Positions 33,492-41,393 of a stretch of DNA of 64,000 nt are shown here, piece by piece; position 1 is the first letter of the stretch; every line of letters begins with the position of its first letter. This DNA is from Amycolatopsis marina (lineage in GTDB: Bacteria; Actinomycetota; Actinomycetes; Mycobacteriales; Pseudonocardiaceae). The notes beneath the pieces were generated by a model. The model did not search any database. It worked only from the letters and a program-made list of their open reading frames with translations, and was not told the origin of the DNA. Both the position numbers and the translations under genes were made by a program. The stretch spans positions 36,741-100,740 of the forward strand of contig NZ_FOKG01000022.1 of the NCBI RefSeq assembly GCF_900111885.1, read 5' to 3'.

Positions 33492-34892
33492 ATGAGCGAA
33501 CATTTCGGCGTGGTGGTGCTGGGTGCCGGTCCGGGTGGATACACGGCCGCCGTGCGAGCCGCGCAGCTGGGATTCGACACCGCGATCATCGAGGGCCGCT
33601 TCTGGGGCGGGGTCTGTCTGAACGTGGGCTGTATCCCCTCGAAAGCGTTGCTGCGTAACGCGGAGCTGGCCCACCTGTTCCACAATGAGGCGCGGACCTA
33701 CGGGATCCAGGTCGACGGGCAGGTGACATTCGACTACGGCGCGGCGTACCAGCGCAGTCGCAAGGTGGCCGACGGTCGGGTCAAGGGCGTGAACTTCCTG
33801 ATGAAGAAGAACGCCATCACCCAGTTCAACGGCTGGGGCAGCTTCACGGACGCGAACACGATCACCGTGCTGAACTCCGACGGCGAGACCGAGACGGTCA
33901 CCTTCGATCACTGCATCATCGCGTCTGGGGCCACGACGAAGTTGCTGCCCGGCACTTCGCTGTCCGAGCGCGTGGTGACCTACGAGGAGCAGATCCTCGA
34001 TGCCGAGCTGCCGGAGAGCATTGTCATCGCCGGTGCGGGCGCGATCGGCGTCGAGTTCGCCTATGTGCTGCACAACTACGGCGTGCAGGTGACGATCGTC
34101 GAGTTCCTCGACCGGATGGTGCCGCTGGAGGACGAGGAGGTCTCGGCCGAACTCGCGCGGCGTTACCGGCGGCTCGGCATCGACGTGCTCACCTCCACCC
34201 GGGTGGAGTCGATCGACGACACCGGCGAGAAGGTCGTCGTCACGGTGTCGAAGGACGGCGAGCAGCAGAAGATCGAGACGGACAAGGTTCTGCAGGCCAT
34301 CGGGTTCCAGCCCCGGGTCGAGGGATACGGCCTGGAGGCTGCTGGTGTCCGCCTGACCGAGCGCGGCGCCATCGACGTCGACGGACGGTGCAGGACGAAC
34401 GTGCCGCACATCTTCGCCATCGGTGACGTGACGGCGAAACTGATGCTGGCGCACGCGGCCGAGTCGATGGGAATCGTGGCGGCGGAGACCATCGCCGACG
34501 CGGAGACCTTGGAACTGGACTACCGGATGATCCCGAGGGCGACGTACTGCCAGCCGCAGATCGCGAGCTTCGGATGGACCGAGGCAGAGGCCAGGGACCA
34601 GGGATTCGACGTGCAGGTGGCGAAGTTCCCGTTCTCCGCCAACGGAAAGGCGCACGGGCTCGGCGATACCGTCGGCTTCGTCAAGGTCATCAGCGACGCC
34701 AAGTACGGCGAACTCCTCGGCGCGCATCTGATCGGCCCCGAGGTGACCGAGCTGCTCCCCGAACTGACCCTGGCCCAGCAGTGGGACCTCACGGTGCACG
34801 AGGTCGTCCGCAACGTCCATGCCCACCCGACCCTGGGCGAGGCCGTGAAGGAAGCAGTCCACGGCCTGGCCGGACACATGATCAACATGTGA
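33492..34892 (+). CDS. lpdA: Dihydrolipoyl dehydrogenase (E3)
   Basis: 466 residues. FAD site VLGAGPGGYTAAVRAAQLG, redox-active Cys42/Cys47 in GGVCLNVGCIPSK, NAD site IAGAGAIGVEFAYVL, and the C-terminal interface motif NVHAHPTLGEAV with the catalytic His-Glu. Length and sequence match mycobacterial LpdC closely from memory. Reoxidises lipoamide for 2-oxo acid dehydrogenases, and in mycobacteria also serves the peroxidase system. No E1/E2 genes are adjacent. A hairpin terminator follows. Confidence 0.95.
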   Translation: MSEHFGVVVLGAGPGGYTAAVRAAQLGFDTAIIEGRFWGGVCLNVGCIPSKALLRNAELAHLFHNEARTYGIQVDGQVTFDYGAAYQRSRKVADGRVKGVNFLMKKNAITQFNGWGSFTDANTITVLNSDGETETVTFDHCIIASGATTKLLPGTSLSERVVTYEEQILDAELPESIVIAGAGAIGVEFAYVLHNYGVQVTIVEFLDRMVPLEDEEVSAELARRYRRLGIDVLTSTRVESIDDTGEKVVVTVSKDGEQQKIETDKVLQAIGFQPRVEGYGLEAAGVRLTERGAIDVDGRCRTNVPHIFAIGDVTAKLMLAHAAESMGIVAAETIADAETLELDYRMIPRATYCQPQIASFGWTEAEARDQGFDVQVAKFPFSANGKAHGLGDTVGFVKVISDAKYGELLGAHLIGPEVTELLPELTLAQQWDLTVHEVVRNVHAHPTLGEAVKEAVHGLAGHMINM

Positions 34893-34898
34893 GGGAAG

Positions 34899-34936
34899 CC
34901 CCTGCTGTGGCCGGAGTTTCCCGGCTGCAGCAGGGG
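34899..34936 (+). terminator. Hairpin terminator after lpdA
   Basis: CCCCTGCTG (34899-34907) pairs with CAGCAGGGG (34928-34936); an inner GCCGG/CCGGC stem extends it. Tail TTGG. Confidence 0.8.
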
Positions 34937-34970
34937 TTGGGCCGGTACGGCGGGTTGGGCGACCACCACG

Positions 34971-35354
34971 TCAGCGCATCAGACAGAACTCGTTTCCCTC
35001 CGGGTCCGCAAGGACGACCTGACCCTCATGCTCGGCGAGGACGGTCGCACCAAGACCCGTTAAACGCTCGATCTCGACGTCGACATCGTTGCTGTCCAAA
35101 TCGAGATGCATCCTGTTCTTGACCGTCTTGTCTTCCGGCACGGTGTTGAAGAACATTCGCGGAGTCCCGCCCGCAGCGGGTTCGACAAGAACACTCGGGT
35201 CATCTTCCGGATCGTCGATACCGATGCCGCGTAGTCGTTCCAGTTCGGCTTCGTCGTAGGGAGCCACCTCGTAGTCCTCCAGGGCGGCTGCCCAGAACCT
35301 GGCGAGCGAGGCCGCATGCCGACAGTCGAACACCACATCACGAATTCGGGCCAT
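34971..35354 (-). CDS. VOC (glyoxalase-like) family protein
   Basis: 127 residues from ATG 35354 (MARIRDVVFDCRHAASLARFW); upstream in-frame ATGs would add residues unlike the family. NRMHLDLDSNDVDVEIERL and VVLADPEGNEFCLM are the beta-alpha-beta-beta-beta motifs of the glyoxalase/bleomycin-resistance fold with possible metal ligands His and Glu. Convergent with lpdA. Likely a small dioxygenase-like or resistance-type enzyme; function unknown. Confidence 0.82.
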   Translation of the reverse strand: MARIRDVVFDCRHAASLARFWAAALEDYEVAPYDEAELERLRGIGIDDPEDDPSVLVEPAAGGTPRMFFNTVPEDKTVKNRMHLDLDSNDVDVEIERLTGLGATVLAEHEGQVVLADPEGNEFCLMR

Positions 35355-35498
35355 CCGGCCATAATGCCCCACTCGCGCCCGTACCCGTCGATGCCTCGGC
35401 GTTGGCCACATTCGAAACGTGAGCCAGAATGTCGGTAGTTCATCCGCCATTTTCTATTACGGACCGTGAGGCTCATCCTTCCGTTGAGTGATTGTATC

Positions 35499-35514
35499 TC
35501 GAACTGGTGTTCGA
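35499..35514 (+). promoter_or_regulatory. SOS box (LexA site) TCGAACTGGTGTTCGA
   Basis: Exact fit to the actinobacterial LexA consensus TCGAAC-N4-GTTCGA. It lies nine bases before the GTG of the DUF222/HNH gene, so LexA would block its transcription until DNA damage. Confidence 0.85.
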
Positions 35515-35523
35515 GAGAATGGC

Positions 35524-36903
35524 GTGGTGACGGAGTTCGTGCAGGCGGGAAGCGAGGCGGGGATCATGTTCCTGCCCGCTGATCTGGTGAACCCGCCGCC
35601 GTTCACGGCTGAGGAGTGGGCCGACCACCGTTTCACCGCGCGTTCCGGTGTGGATTTCTCGGAGTTGAGCGATGTCGAGGTGGTGGAGGCGTTGGCGGTG
35701 GCGCGGCGGATGCGGGCCCGTGCTGATGCGTTGGAGGCGCGTGCGCTTGACCGGTTGCACCGCCTGCGGGGTGCGGACAAATCTGCGGCGGTGGAGGCGT
35801 CGCTGGAACTACGCATCTCCCGCCAGCGGGCCGCGAACCGGATCGCCCGGGGTACTGCCCTGGTGTCACGGATGCCACGGGTGTTAATGGCGATGGAGGC
35901 CGGGGACATCGAGGGCTACCCCGCCGGGCAGATCGCCGAGGTCACCGCGATGTTGACCGACGAGCAGGCCCGGGAGGTCGACGACCGACTGGCGGGCAAG
36001 CTCGCGGCGGGCCGGCTGGGGTTCACCGATCCCGCTTCGCTGGTGCGCGCGACCCGCCGCCTGGTGACCGCGATCGATCCCGACGGGCAGACCGCCCGAG
36101 CAATGAAGGCCCGCAGTGGTCGGAAGGTGGAGCTGATTCCCGGCGAGGACACCATGTCCACCCTGGCGATGGATCTCCCCGCCGAGGTCGCCGCGTCGGC
36201 CTACGCCCGCATCGACGCCATGGCCCGTGCCCTGCGGAACCAGGGTGACGAGCGGACGTTGGAACAGCTCCGCGCCGATGTGGCCGCCGACCTGCTGCAC
36301 GGCCGCGACCCCGGCGTCCCCGTCCCACCCGGTACCGCCCGGGTGTTCCTGCACATGCCCGTCGACACCGCCCTGACGATGTCCGACACCGGCTGCGAAC
36401 TGTCCGGCTATGGCCCGATCCCCGCCCCGATCGCCCGGGAGATCATGACTCGTCGCGGCAGCATCTGGCGCACCGTGCTCACCGACCCCGCCACCGGAGC
36501 GGTCAAGGACCTCGGCCGGACCCGGCGACGGCCCAGCGCGTTCCTGCGGGAGCTCATCGCAGTCCGCGACCGCGAATGCACCGCACCGGGCTGTCACCGC
36601 CCAGCCCACCGCTGCGACTACGACCACCTCCGCGAATGGCACCACCACGGCCAGACCGCCGACACCAACGGCGGCGCCAAATGCGAACCCCACCACTACC
36701 TCAAAGACCAACCCGGCTGGACCCTGACACACGATCCACAAACCGGAACCTCCACCATCACCACCCCCACCGGACGCACCTACACCAAAACCACCCAACC
36801 CATCAACGAACCACCCGCCCGGTCCGTGCCGAACAAGCGCGTGCGGTCACGAGGGTGTGCTCGTTCCTTCGACCCTCCAAATGAGACTCCTCCACCGTTC
36901 TGA
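35524..36903 (+). CDS. DUF222/13E12-type protein with C-terminal HNH endonuclease domain
   Basis: 459 residues. N-terminal DUF222 (LSDVEVVEALAVARRMRARADALEARAL) and a C-terminal HNH motif spread over RDRECTAPGCHRPAHRCDYDH, HHHGQTADTNGGAKCEPHH. GTG 35524 follows GAGAG; the possible start at 35488 would put the SOS box inside the gene. These 13E12-repeat proteins are abundant, repeated genes in mycobacteria and relatives, known to be DNA-damage inducible in M. tuberculosis. The last ~110 codons are strongly C/A-rich, a usual trait of the family. Presumed nuclease, possibly linked to mobile DNA. Confidence 0.9.
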   Translation: MVTEFVQAGSEAGIMFLPADLVNPPPFTAEEWADHRFTARSGVDFSELSDVEVVEALAVARRMRARADALEARALDRLHRLRGADKSAAVEASLELRISRQRAANRIARGTALVSRMPRVLMAMEAGDIEGYPAGQIAEVTAMLTDEQAREVDDRLAGKLAAGRLGFTDPASLVRATRRLVTAIDPDGQTARAMKARSGRKVELIPGEDTMSTLAMDLPAEVAASAYARIDAMARALRNQGDERTLEQLRADVAADLLHGRDPGVPVPPGTARVFLHMPVDTALTMSDTGCELSGYGPIPAPIAREIMTRRGSIWRTVLTDPATGAVKDLGRTRRRPSAFLRELIAVRDRECTAPGCHRPAHRCDYDHLREWHHHGQTADTNGGAKCEPHHYLKDQPGWTLTHDPQTGTSTITTPTGRTYTKTTQPINEPPARSVPNKRVRSRGCARSFDPPNETPPPF

Positions 36904-36931
36904 GTCCCTTTCATCCCGCGCGTTGGGTACC

Positions 36932-37690
36932 TCAGCGCGGCGTCAGCCGGTCGATCTCGGCGAGTACCTGTTCGACGTGGGCACGTACCTGTTCCCTCAG
37001 CTCATCGCTCCAGCTCTCCTCGGAGTACCGGCGGTTGCGATACAGCTCCTTGGCGTGTTCGAGGACGGGACGGTACTCCGGTGCGAGCCGGCCGAGAGCC
37101 CAGTCCGCGGCGACGTCCTTCGAGCTGATCTCACCGGTGGCGAGGGTGTGCCAGATGCGGGCGAAGGTCAGGACGACGTTGCGCGTGTCGCCGTTCAGGT
37201 CCTCGAGAAGGTCAGGGATGCCCGCCACGCTCGCGCGCACCAGGTCAGTGTGGGGAACTGGGTCGAGGACCCGTGCCGGTGGCGGTCCCGCGAGGGGATG
37301 GTCACCGGAAAGCACCATCGTGATCAGTAGCGCCAGGTCCGGCAGTCGTTCCGGCTGAGGGGGTCCGTCGATCTCGAGTTCAGCACGTAACCACTCGCCG
37401 TACAGGAAATCGGCGGTCGGCGGGAACCGCCACGGGCGAACCTGGGATTGCACGACAACGGTGAGTTCGACCGGGCGCATCCCCTCCGTGAAACCGGAGA
37501 TCCTGAACAGGCCATCGAGGAGTGCCCCTCGCTCCTGGGCGTTCATGCGTCGTTGGGTGACAACGAGGACATCCAGATCACTGGCAGGCTGAAGCCCGCC
37601 GAACACGGAGGATCCGTGGAGGTAGCTCCCGATGACCTCGCGGCCGAGCACGTCGCCGACCAGCCGCACGATCTCGCGAATCTGATCCAT
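36932..37690 (-). CDS. AadA-like aminoglycoside nucleotidyltransferase family protein
   Basis: 252 residues from ATG 37690; the in-frame extension to 37786 crosses a terminator hairpin and is rejected. GSSVFGGLQPASDLDVLVV is the GSxxxG...SDxD nucleotidyltransferase motif, and the C-terminal part (RNVVLTFARIWHTLATGEISSKDVAADWAL) matches the DUF4111 domain of ANT(3'')/ANT(9) enzymes, which adenylylate streptomycin/spectinomycin. Intrinsic chromosomal copy; whether it gives resistance is unknown. Convergent with the HNH gene. Confidence 0.88.
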   Translation of the reverse strand: MDQIREIVRLVGDVLGREVIGSYLHGSSVFGGLQPASDLDVLVVTQRRMNAQERGALLDGLFRISGFTEGMRPVELTVVVQSQVRPWRFPPTADFLYGEWLRAELEIDGPPQPERLPDLALLITMVLSGDHPLAGPPPARVLDPVPHTDLVRASVAGIPDLLEDLNGDTRNVVLTFARIWHTLATGEISSKDVAADWALGRLAPEYRPVLEHAKELYRNRRYSEESWSDELREQVRAHVEQVLAEIDRLTPR

Positions 37691-37737
37691 TGCTCCAGTG
37701 TCCGCAGTCGGTCCGCACCATTGGCCCCCACCGACAG

Positions 37738-37777
37738 GTCTGCCTCCGGTCGGGAACGCTCCCGACCGGAGACAGAC
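37738..37777 (-). terminator. Long hairpin terminator after the M23 peptidase gene
   Basis: CTCCGGTCGGGA (37744-37755) pairs with TCCCGACCGGAG (37760-37771) around loop ACGC, extended by GTCTG/CAGAC. It lies between the peptidase stop at 37798 and the start of the AadA-like gene. Confidence 0.8.
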
Positions 37778-37797
37778 CGGCGTCACCTGCGCCTACG

Positions 37798-39036
37798 TCA
37801 CGGGCAAGCCGGTGCGACCGGGTCGTTCGAACCAGTGTCGACAAAACCATCACTGATCCAGTTGCCCGTGTCCAGCTTGTTCCACAGGTCGGTGCTGCCC
37901 CATACCCCGTTCACGGCACCGCCCCTTGCCGTGCAGGAAATCCTGACCACCACACCGTTCGCCACCGTGCCGGTAACGCTGTGCTCGAGACCGGGACCGG
38001 TGCGCAGGTTAACGGAGCTGTACTGACCGCCGTTCACCGTTCCAGTCGGCAGGCTCGGTGTGTCACCGCCACCGCCGTAGTTCGTGAGCCTGCCACCGCG
38101 GTTGACCCGGTCGCCGCCGCGCAGGGCGTAGCCGCCGTAGGCCGACGAGCCCTCGTAGAACGTCCAGCCGCCGATCGTCATCCTGTTCACACTGACGTGG
38201 GTGTCGCCGCGCAGCAGTGAGAAGTGCACGTGGGCGCCCGAACTCGACCCGCCGCAGGGCAGCTCGTTACCGATGTGGCCGAGGTACGTTCCGGCCCGCA
38301 CGGCACTGCCGTCGGGCAGGCTCGTCAGGTTGTACATGTGGTAGTACGTGGTGCTGTAACCGTTGGGATGCACCACTTTCACCAGGGCGCTGCGACCACG
38401 CACGCAGCTCTTGTACACCCGCCCTTCACCCGCAGCCAGTACTCGTCCGTCGCCGCCGTTGAAATCGATCGAGCTGAACGGCCTGCTGTTGCCGCTGTTG
38501 CCGTGCGGCCCGCCGCCCATCCACCAGGCCACACCGGTCGCCCAGGGCAGGCCGAGTCCGGTATCGGCCAGTTGCGTGTTCCGAGCTGCGAAGTTCTTGG
38601 CGAACAGCGTTTTCTCGCCCTCGCTGACAACCTCCGCCGGCGCCTGCCCGGCCAGTGAAACGAACTCGGCCGTCCCGTCAAGTGCGACCTCCCAGCCTCG
38701 GGCGTTCTGCCGCGCCACGAACAGTGCGGACTCCGGGGAGGCGTGCTCGACAACGGGCATGGGAATAGTGGTCGAGCCGAACGCCCACCCGGCCGCGCTG
38801 ACCCGGGTGGGTTCCACCAGCGGCTCGTCCAGGGAGGTCACCTCGTACTGCTGCTTGGCTGCCGCGCCGCGCTCGGCGAGCATCGTCGAACGCACCGACT
38901 CGGCGAGGTCGCCCTGGCGTTCGGTGGCTGCCGTGGCCGTCGGCATGGCGAGCAGCCCGGTCGCGGTGACGAGTGCGGCCGCCGCCGCGAGAAGTCGTCG
39001 TCTGGTTGCCGTCAATGCGGTCAACGCCGTCAACAT
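37798..39036 (-). CDS. Secreted M23 (LasA-like) metallopeptidase with SH3-type tail
   Basis: 412 residues, ATG after GGAGG. Signal peptide with core LLAAAAALVTATGLLAMP. Peptidase domain about 165-295: GGGPHGNSGNSRPFSSIDF gives the first His and Asp, and SSSGAHVHFSL the HxH zinc ligands. C-terminal ~345-410 (SVNLRTGPGLEHSVTGTVANG) is a bacterial SH3 domain that would hold it on the cell wall. Cuts peptidoglycan cross-links, either self wall turnover or lysis of other bacteria. Confidence 0.9.
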   Translation of the reverse strand: MLTALTALTATRRRLLAAAAALVTATGLLAMPTATAATERQGDLAESVRSTMLAERGAAAKQQYEVTSLDEPLVEPTRVSAAGWAFGSTTIPMPVVEHASPESALFVARQNARGWEVALDGTAEFVSLAGQAPAEVVSEGEKTLFAKNFAARNTQLADTGLGLPWATGVAWWMGGGPHGNSGNSRPFSSIDFNGGDGRVLAAGEGRVYKSCVRGRSALVKVVHPNGYSTTYYHMYNLTSLPDGSAVRAGTYLGHIGNELPCGGSSSGAHVHFSLLRGDTHVSVNRMTIGGWTFYEGSSAYGGYALRGGDRVNRGGRLTNYGGGGDTPSLPTGTVNGGQYSSVNLRTGPGLEHSVTGTVANGVVVRISCTARGGAVNGVWGSTDLWNKLDTGNWISDGFVDTGSNDPVAPACP

Positions 39037-39287
39037 CGTTGTCCTCCGAAGGTGGGAGCACGAGCAGGGAGTATCGACGCAGGCAATCCCTTACCTACCG
39101 GCGCGTCAATACCTGCTACTAACGGCGCTTGTGCCTGCTGAACGCCGAGCCGAATACTGTTGACGGCGCTGCGGTCGACGGGCACACGTGACCTGGCCGA
39201 AGCAGCTGGGAGCCAGGTCCGGGACCGTGAACGCCGAATCGAAAACTGTGTTGTTCCACAGAATTTCCCCCATGGCCGGGAGGTGTC

Positions 39288-40274
39288 GTGTCCTATCCAC
39301 CGACGCAGGCGCAGGTCCGCGGCGGGGCGGGATCGCGTTCGCCGGATGTCGATCTGCTGCTGCGTGCCGGCCCGTTCCACACGGCACTGCGGGCCGCTAT
39401 CGAGCAGAGCGGTCTGACCCTGGAGGCATTGCAGCATCGGCTGGCCCAGCGCGGAATCCGCGTGAGCCGCGCCAGCCTGAGCTACTGGCAGCAGGGCCGC
39501 AGCCGTCCGGAGCGGGCGGACTCCCTGCGGGCGGTGCGGGCCATCGAGCACATTCTCGGCCTCCCCGCGCACACACTGGCGGCACTGCTCGGCCCACCCC
39601 GGCCGCGCGGAAGGTGGACGCGCGGCGGGAGCGTCGCCCGGCGCTACGACGGGCTGCTCGAACCCGCTCCCGCACTGGCCCAGACCATCGAGCCCGTACT
39701 CGGCCCCTCCGATCGCAAGATGCGGGTGTTCTGCCAGGAGGATCGTGTCCGAGTGGGCCCGGACCGGGCGATCTACTCGGTGCGTACCAGGGTGGTAGTG
39801 CGCGCCCTCGACGACGACCCGGACCGGTTCCTCGCCGTCTACTGCGCGGAGCCCGGCAGCCAGGCACGCGACATCGTGCCGACCGCGGAGGAGAACTGCA
39901 GGCTGGGACGGGTACGACGACACCCACAGGCCGCTGTCATCGCCATGGAACTGCTGTTCGACCGCAGGCTGCGGGCCGGCGAGACACATCTGTTCGACTA
40001 CGAGTTCGCGATCAGCTCACCCATCCCCAGCGCCGACTACCGCCGGGGGTTTCGCTACCCCGGCGACACCTACGTACTGGGTGTCCGATTCGCCGAGGAA
40101 GCCGTTCCCGTGCGGTGTTTCGCGCTCACCCAGAACGGTGTGCGCCAGGACGGTGTCGAGGCCGAGTGCGACGAGGTCGACGGAGAGCTGCCACTGACGC
40201 CCGGCCGGTGGGTCCACAGGGTGGCGCGCGATGTCAATCCCGGGGTGCTGGGCGTGCGGTGGGAATGGGAGTAG
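39288..40274 (+). CDS. HTH-domain protein of unknown function
   Basis: 328 residues, GTG after GGGAGG. N-terminal region ~25-95 (LRAAIEQSGLTLEALQHRLAQRGIRVSRASLSYWQQGR) looks like an XRE/Cro-type helix-turn-helix followed by ERADSLRAVRAIEHILGLP. The remaining ~220 residues are a beta-rich domain with paired strands (RAIYSVRTRVVVRALDDDPDRF, FDYEFAISSPIPSADYRRGFR) that I do not recognise. Divergent from the M23 gene and just upstream of two secreted paralogues, which it might regulate. Confidence 0.7.
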   Translation: MSYPPTQAQVRGGAGSRSPDVDLLLRAGPFHTALRAAIEQSGLTLEALQHRLAQRGIRVSRASLSYWQQGRSRPERADSLRAVRAIEHILGLPAHTLAALLGPPRPRGRWTRGGSVARRYDGLLEPAPALAQTIEPVLGPSDRKMRVFCQEDRVRVGPDRAIYSVRTRVVVRALDDDPDRFLAVYCAEPGSQARDIVPTAEENCRLGRVRRHPQAAVIAMELLFDRRLRAGETHLFDYEFAISSPIPSADYRRGFRYPGDTYVLGVRFAEEAVPVRCFALTQNGVRQDGVEAECDEVDGELPLTPGRWVHRVARDVNPGVLGVRWEWE

Positions 40275-40423
40275 CGCACGGCGTTACCAGTCGAACAGAG
40301 AGCTAAAAAAACTCCAAAATATGCGTTTCTCTGACTTCGCACTTTCGACCTGACTGTTTACCTACGTTGTTAACCTGCGGGTAAGCGTGAGTATCTGGCT
40401 TCTCGAAAGAACTGGAGGGAATT

Positions 40424-40852
40424 GTGGTTTATCGGAGAATCGTGTTTCTGGGTGCCGCGTCCGCACTGCTGGTCGCGGCCGGTGCGGGAACCGCGGCGGC
40501 CGCCGCAACGGGTACGGCGGGGGTGCACCGCGGCGACGTGTGTACGCAGCCGTCGCAGTCCTGCTCGGGTTCCGCGTCCTTTGTCCGGCATGGTGAGCAC
40601 CTGTACATCTGGGACAACGCGGGCGAGGGCCGTCAGGTGGCCGTTGAGTACGAGCGATCCGACGTCAGTCAGAAGGGTCAGGCATGGAACGCTCGCGGGT
40701 TCGCCAGTGAGCCCACTGACCACAACATGAATATGCCCGAGAACGCGACAATCAAGTACCGGGTCTGTCTCGGTGTATACGACGCGGATGAAGGCACGCG
40801 ATACATCAATTACTTGTCGTGCTCCGCGTGGAAAACCGAACGGGCAAGCTGA
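40424..40852 (+). CDS. Small secreted protein, four-cysteine, first of a tandem pair
   Basis: 142 residues, GTG after GGAGGG. Signal peptide ending near AGTAAAAATG. Mature part begins GDVCTQPSQSCSGSASFVR and contains GEHLYIWDN, EYERSD, AWNARG, PTDHNMNMPE and YRVCLG; four cysteines could form two disulfides. About 60 percent identical by eye to the next gene. No known family recognised. An AT-rich stretch at 40300-40370 just upstream is a likely promoter, unusual for this window. Confidence 0.75.
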   Translation: MVYRRIVFLGAASALLVAAGAGTAAAAATGTAGVHRGDVCTQPSQSCSGSASFVRHGEHLYIWDNAGEGRQVAVEYERSDVSQKGQAWNARGFASEPTDHNMNMPENATIKYRVCLGVYDADEGTRYINYLSCSAWKTERAS

Positions 40853-40869
40853 AACGGAGGGGAAGTGAC

Positions 40870-41280
40870 ATGACGATCGCGAAGACCGCCGCGACCGCGG
40901 CCGCTGTCGCGGCCATGGCCGGCGGGCTGGTCATGACGGGCACGTCGCAGGCCGTCGCCCACGTCGGCGATGTCTGCACCGTTCCGGGCTGCAACGGGTC
41001 CGCCTCGTTCGTGCGCAACGGTGAGCACCTGTACGTGTGGGACAACAAGGCCGACGGGCGTTCGGTGGTGGCCGAGTACGAGCGGTCGGATGCGGATCAG
41101 CTGGGGCGGGCCTGGAATGCGAGGGGCGCGGGCAGCAGCCCGACCGACCACAACATGAGCATGCCCGAGCGCGAGACGATCACCTATCGCGTGTGCCTCG
41201 GCAACTACAGCACGAACGCACCGGATCGGGTCGTCCACGAAGGCACCTGCTCCGGGTGGTACACCGAACCAGCTGGGTAG
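40870..41280 (+). CDS. Small secreted protein, four-cysteine, second of a tandem pair
   Basis: 136 residues from ATG 40870 after GGAGGGG. Signal peptide AATAAAVAAMAGGLVMTGTSQAVA. Mature sequence GDVCTVPGCNGSASFVRNGEHLYVWDN... aligns with its upstream neighbour over the full length with all four cysteines kept, so the pair arose by tandem duplication. Eighteen bases separate them and they probably share one message. Function unknown; an extracellular inhibitor, toxin-like or wall protein are all possible. Confidence 0.75.
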   Translation: MTIAKTAATAAAVAAMAGGLVMTGTSQAVAHVGDVCTVPGCNGSASFVRNGEHLYVWDNKADGRSVVAEYERSDADQLGRAWNARGAGSSPTDHNMSMPERETITYRVCLGNYSTNAPDRVVHEGTCSGWYTEPAG

Positions 41281-41328
41281 CCTGACCGGTCTTCTGATCC
41301 GGCGACGCTGGCGACTACCGTGGTTTCC

Positions 41329-41355
41329 GGAAGCGGGCGCGGTCTGCCCGCTTCC
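41329..41355 (+). terminator. Hairpin terminator after secreted pair
   Basis: GGAAGCGGGC (41329-41338) pairs with GCCCGCTTCC (41346-41355); outer bases CTACCG/CGGTAG extend the stem with small bulges. Confidence 0.75.
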
Positions 41356-41393
41356 ACCAGCGGTAGCCGAGCAGCGGAGGACAGGCCGACATC

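Noticed and set aside
34893..34970. tRNA-like fold in the gap after lpdA
   Set aside because: Explained by the terminator hairpin; no anticodon arm or CCA-type end.
36904..37797. Extended start of the AadA-like gene at 37786
   Set aside because: The added segment crosses the peptidase terminator hairpin and does not resemble the family.
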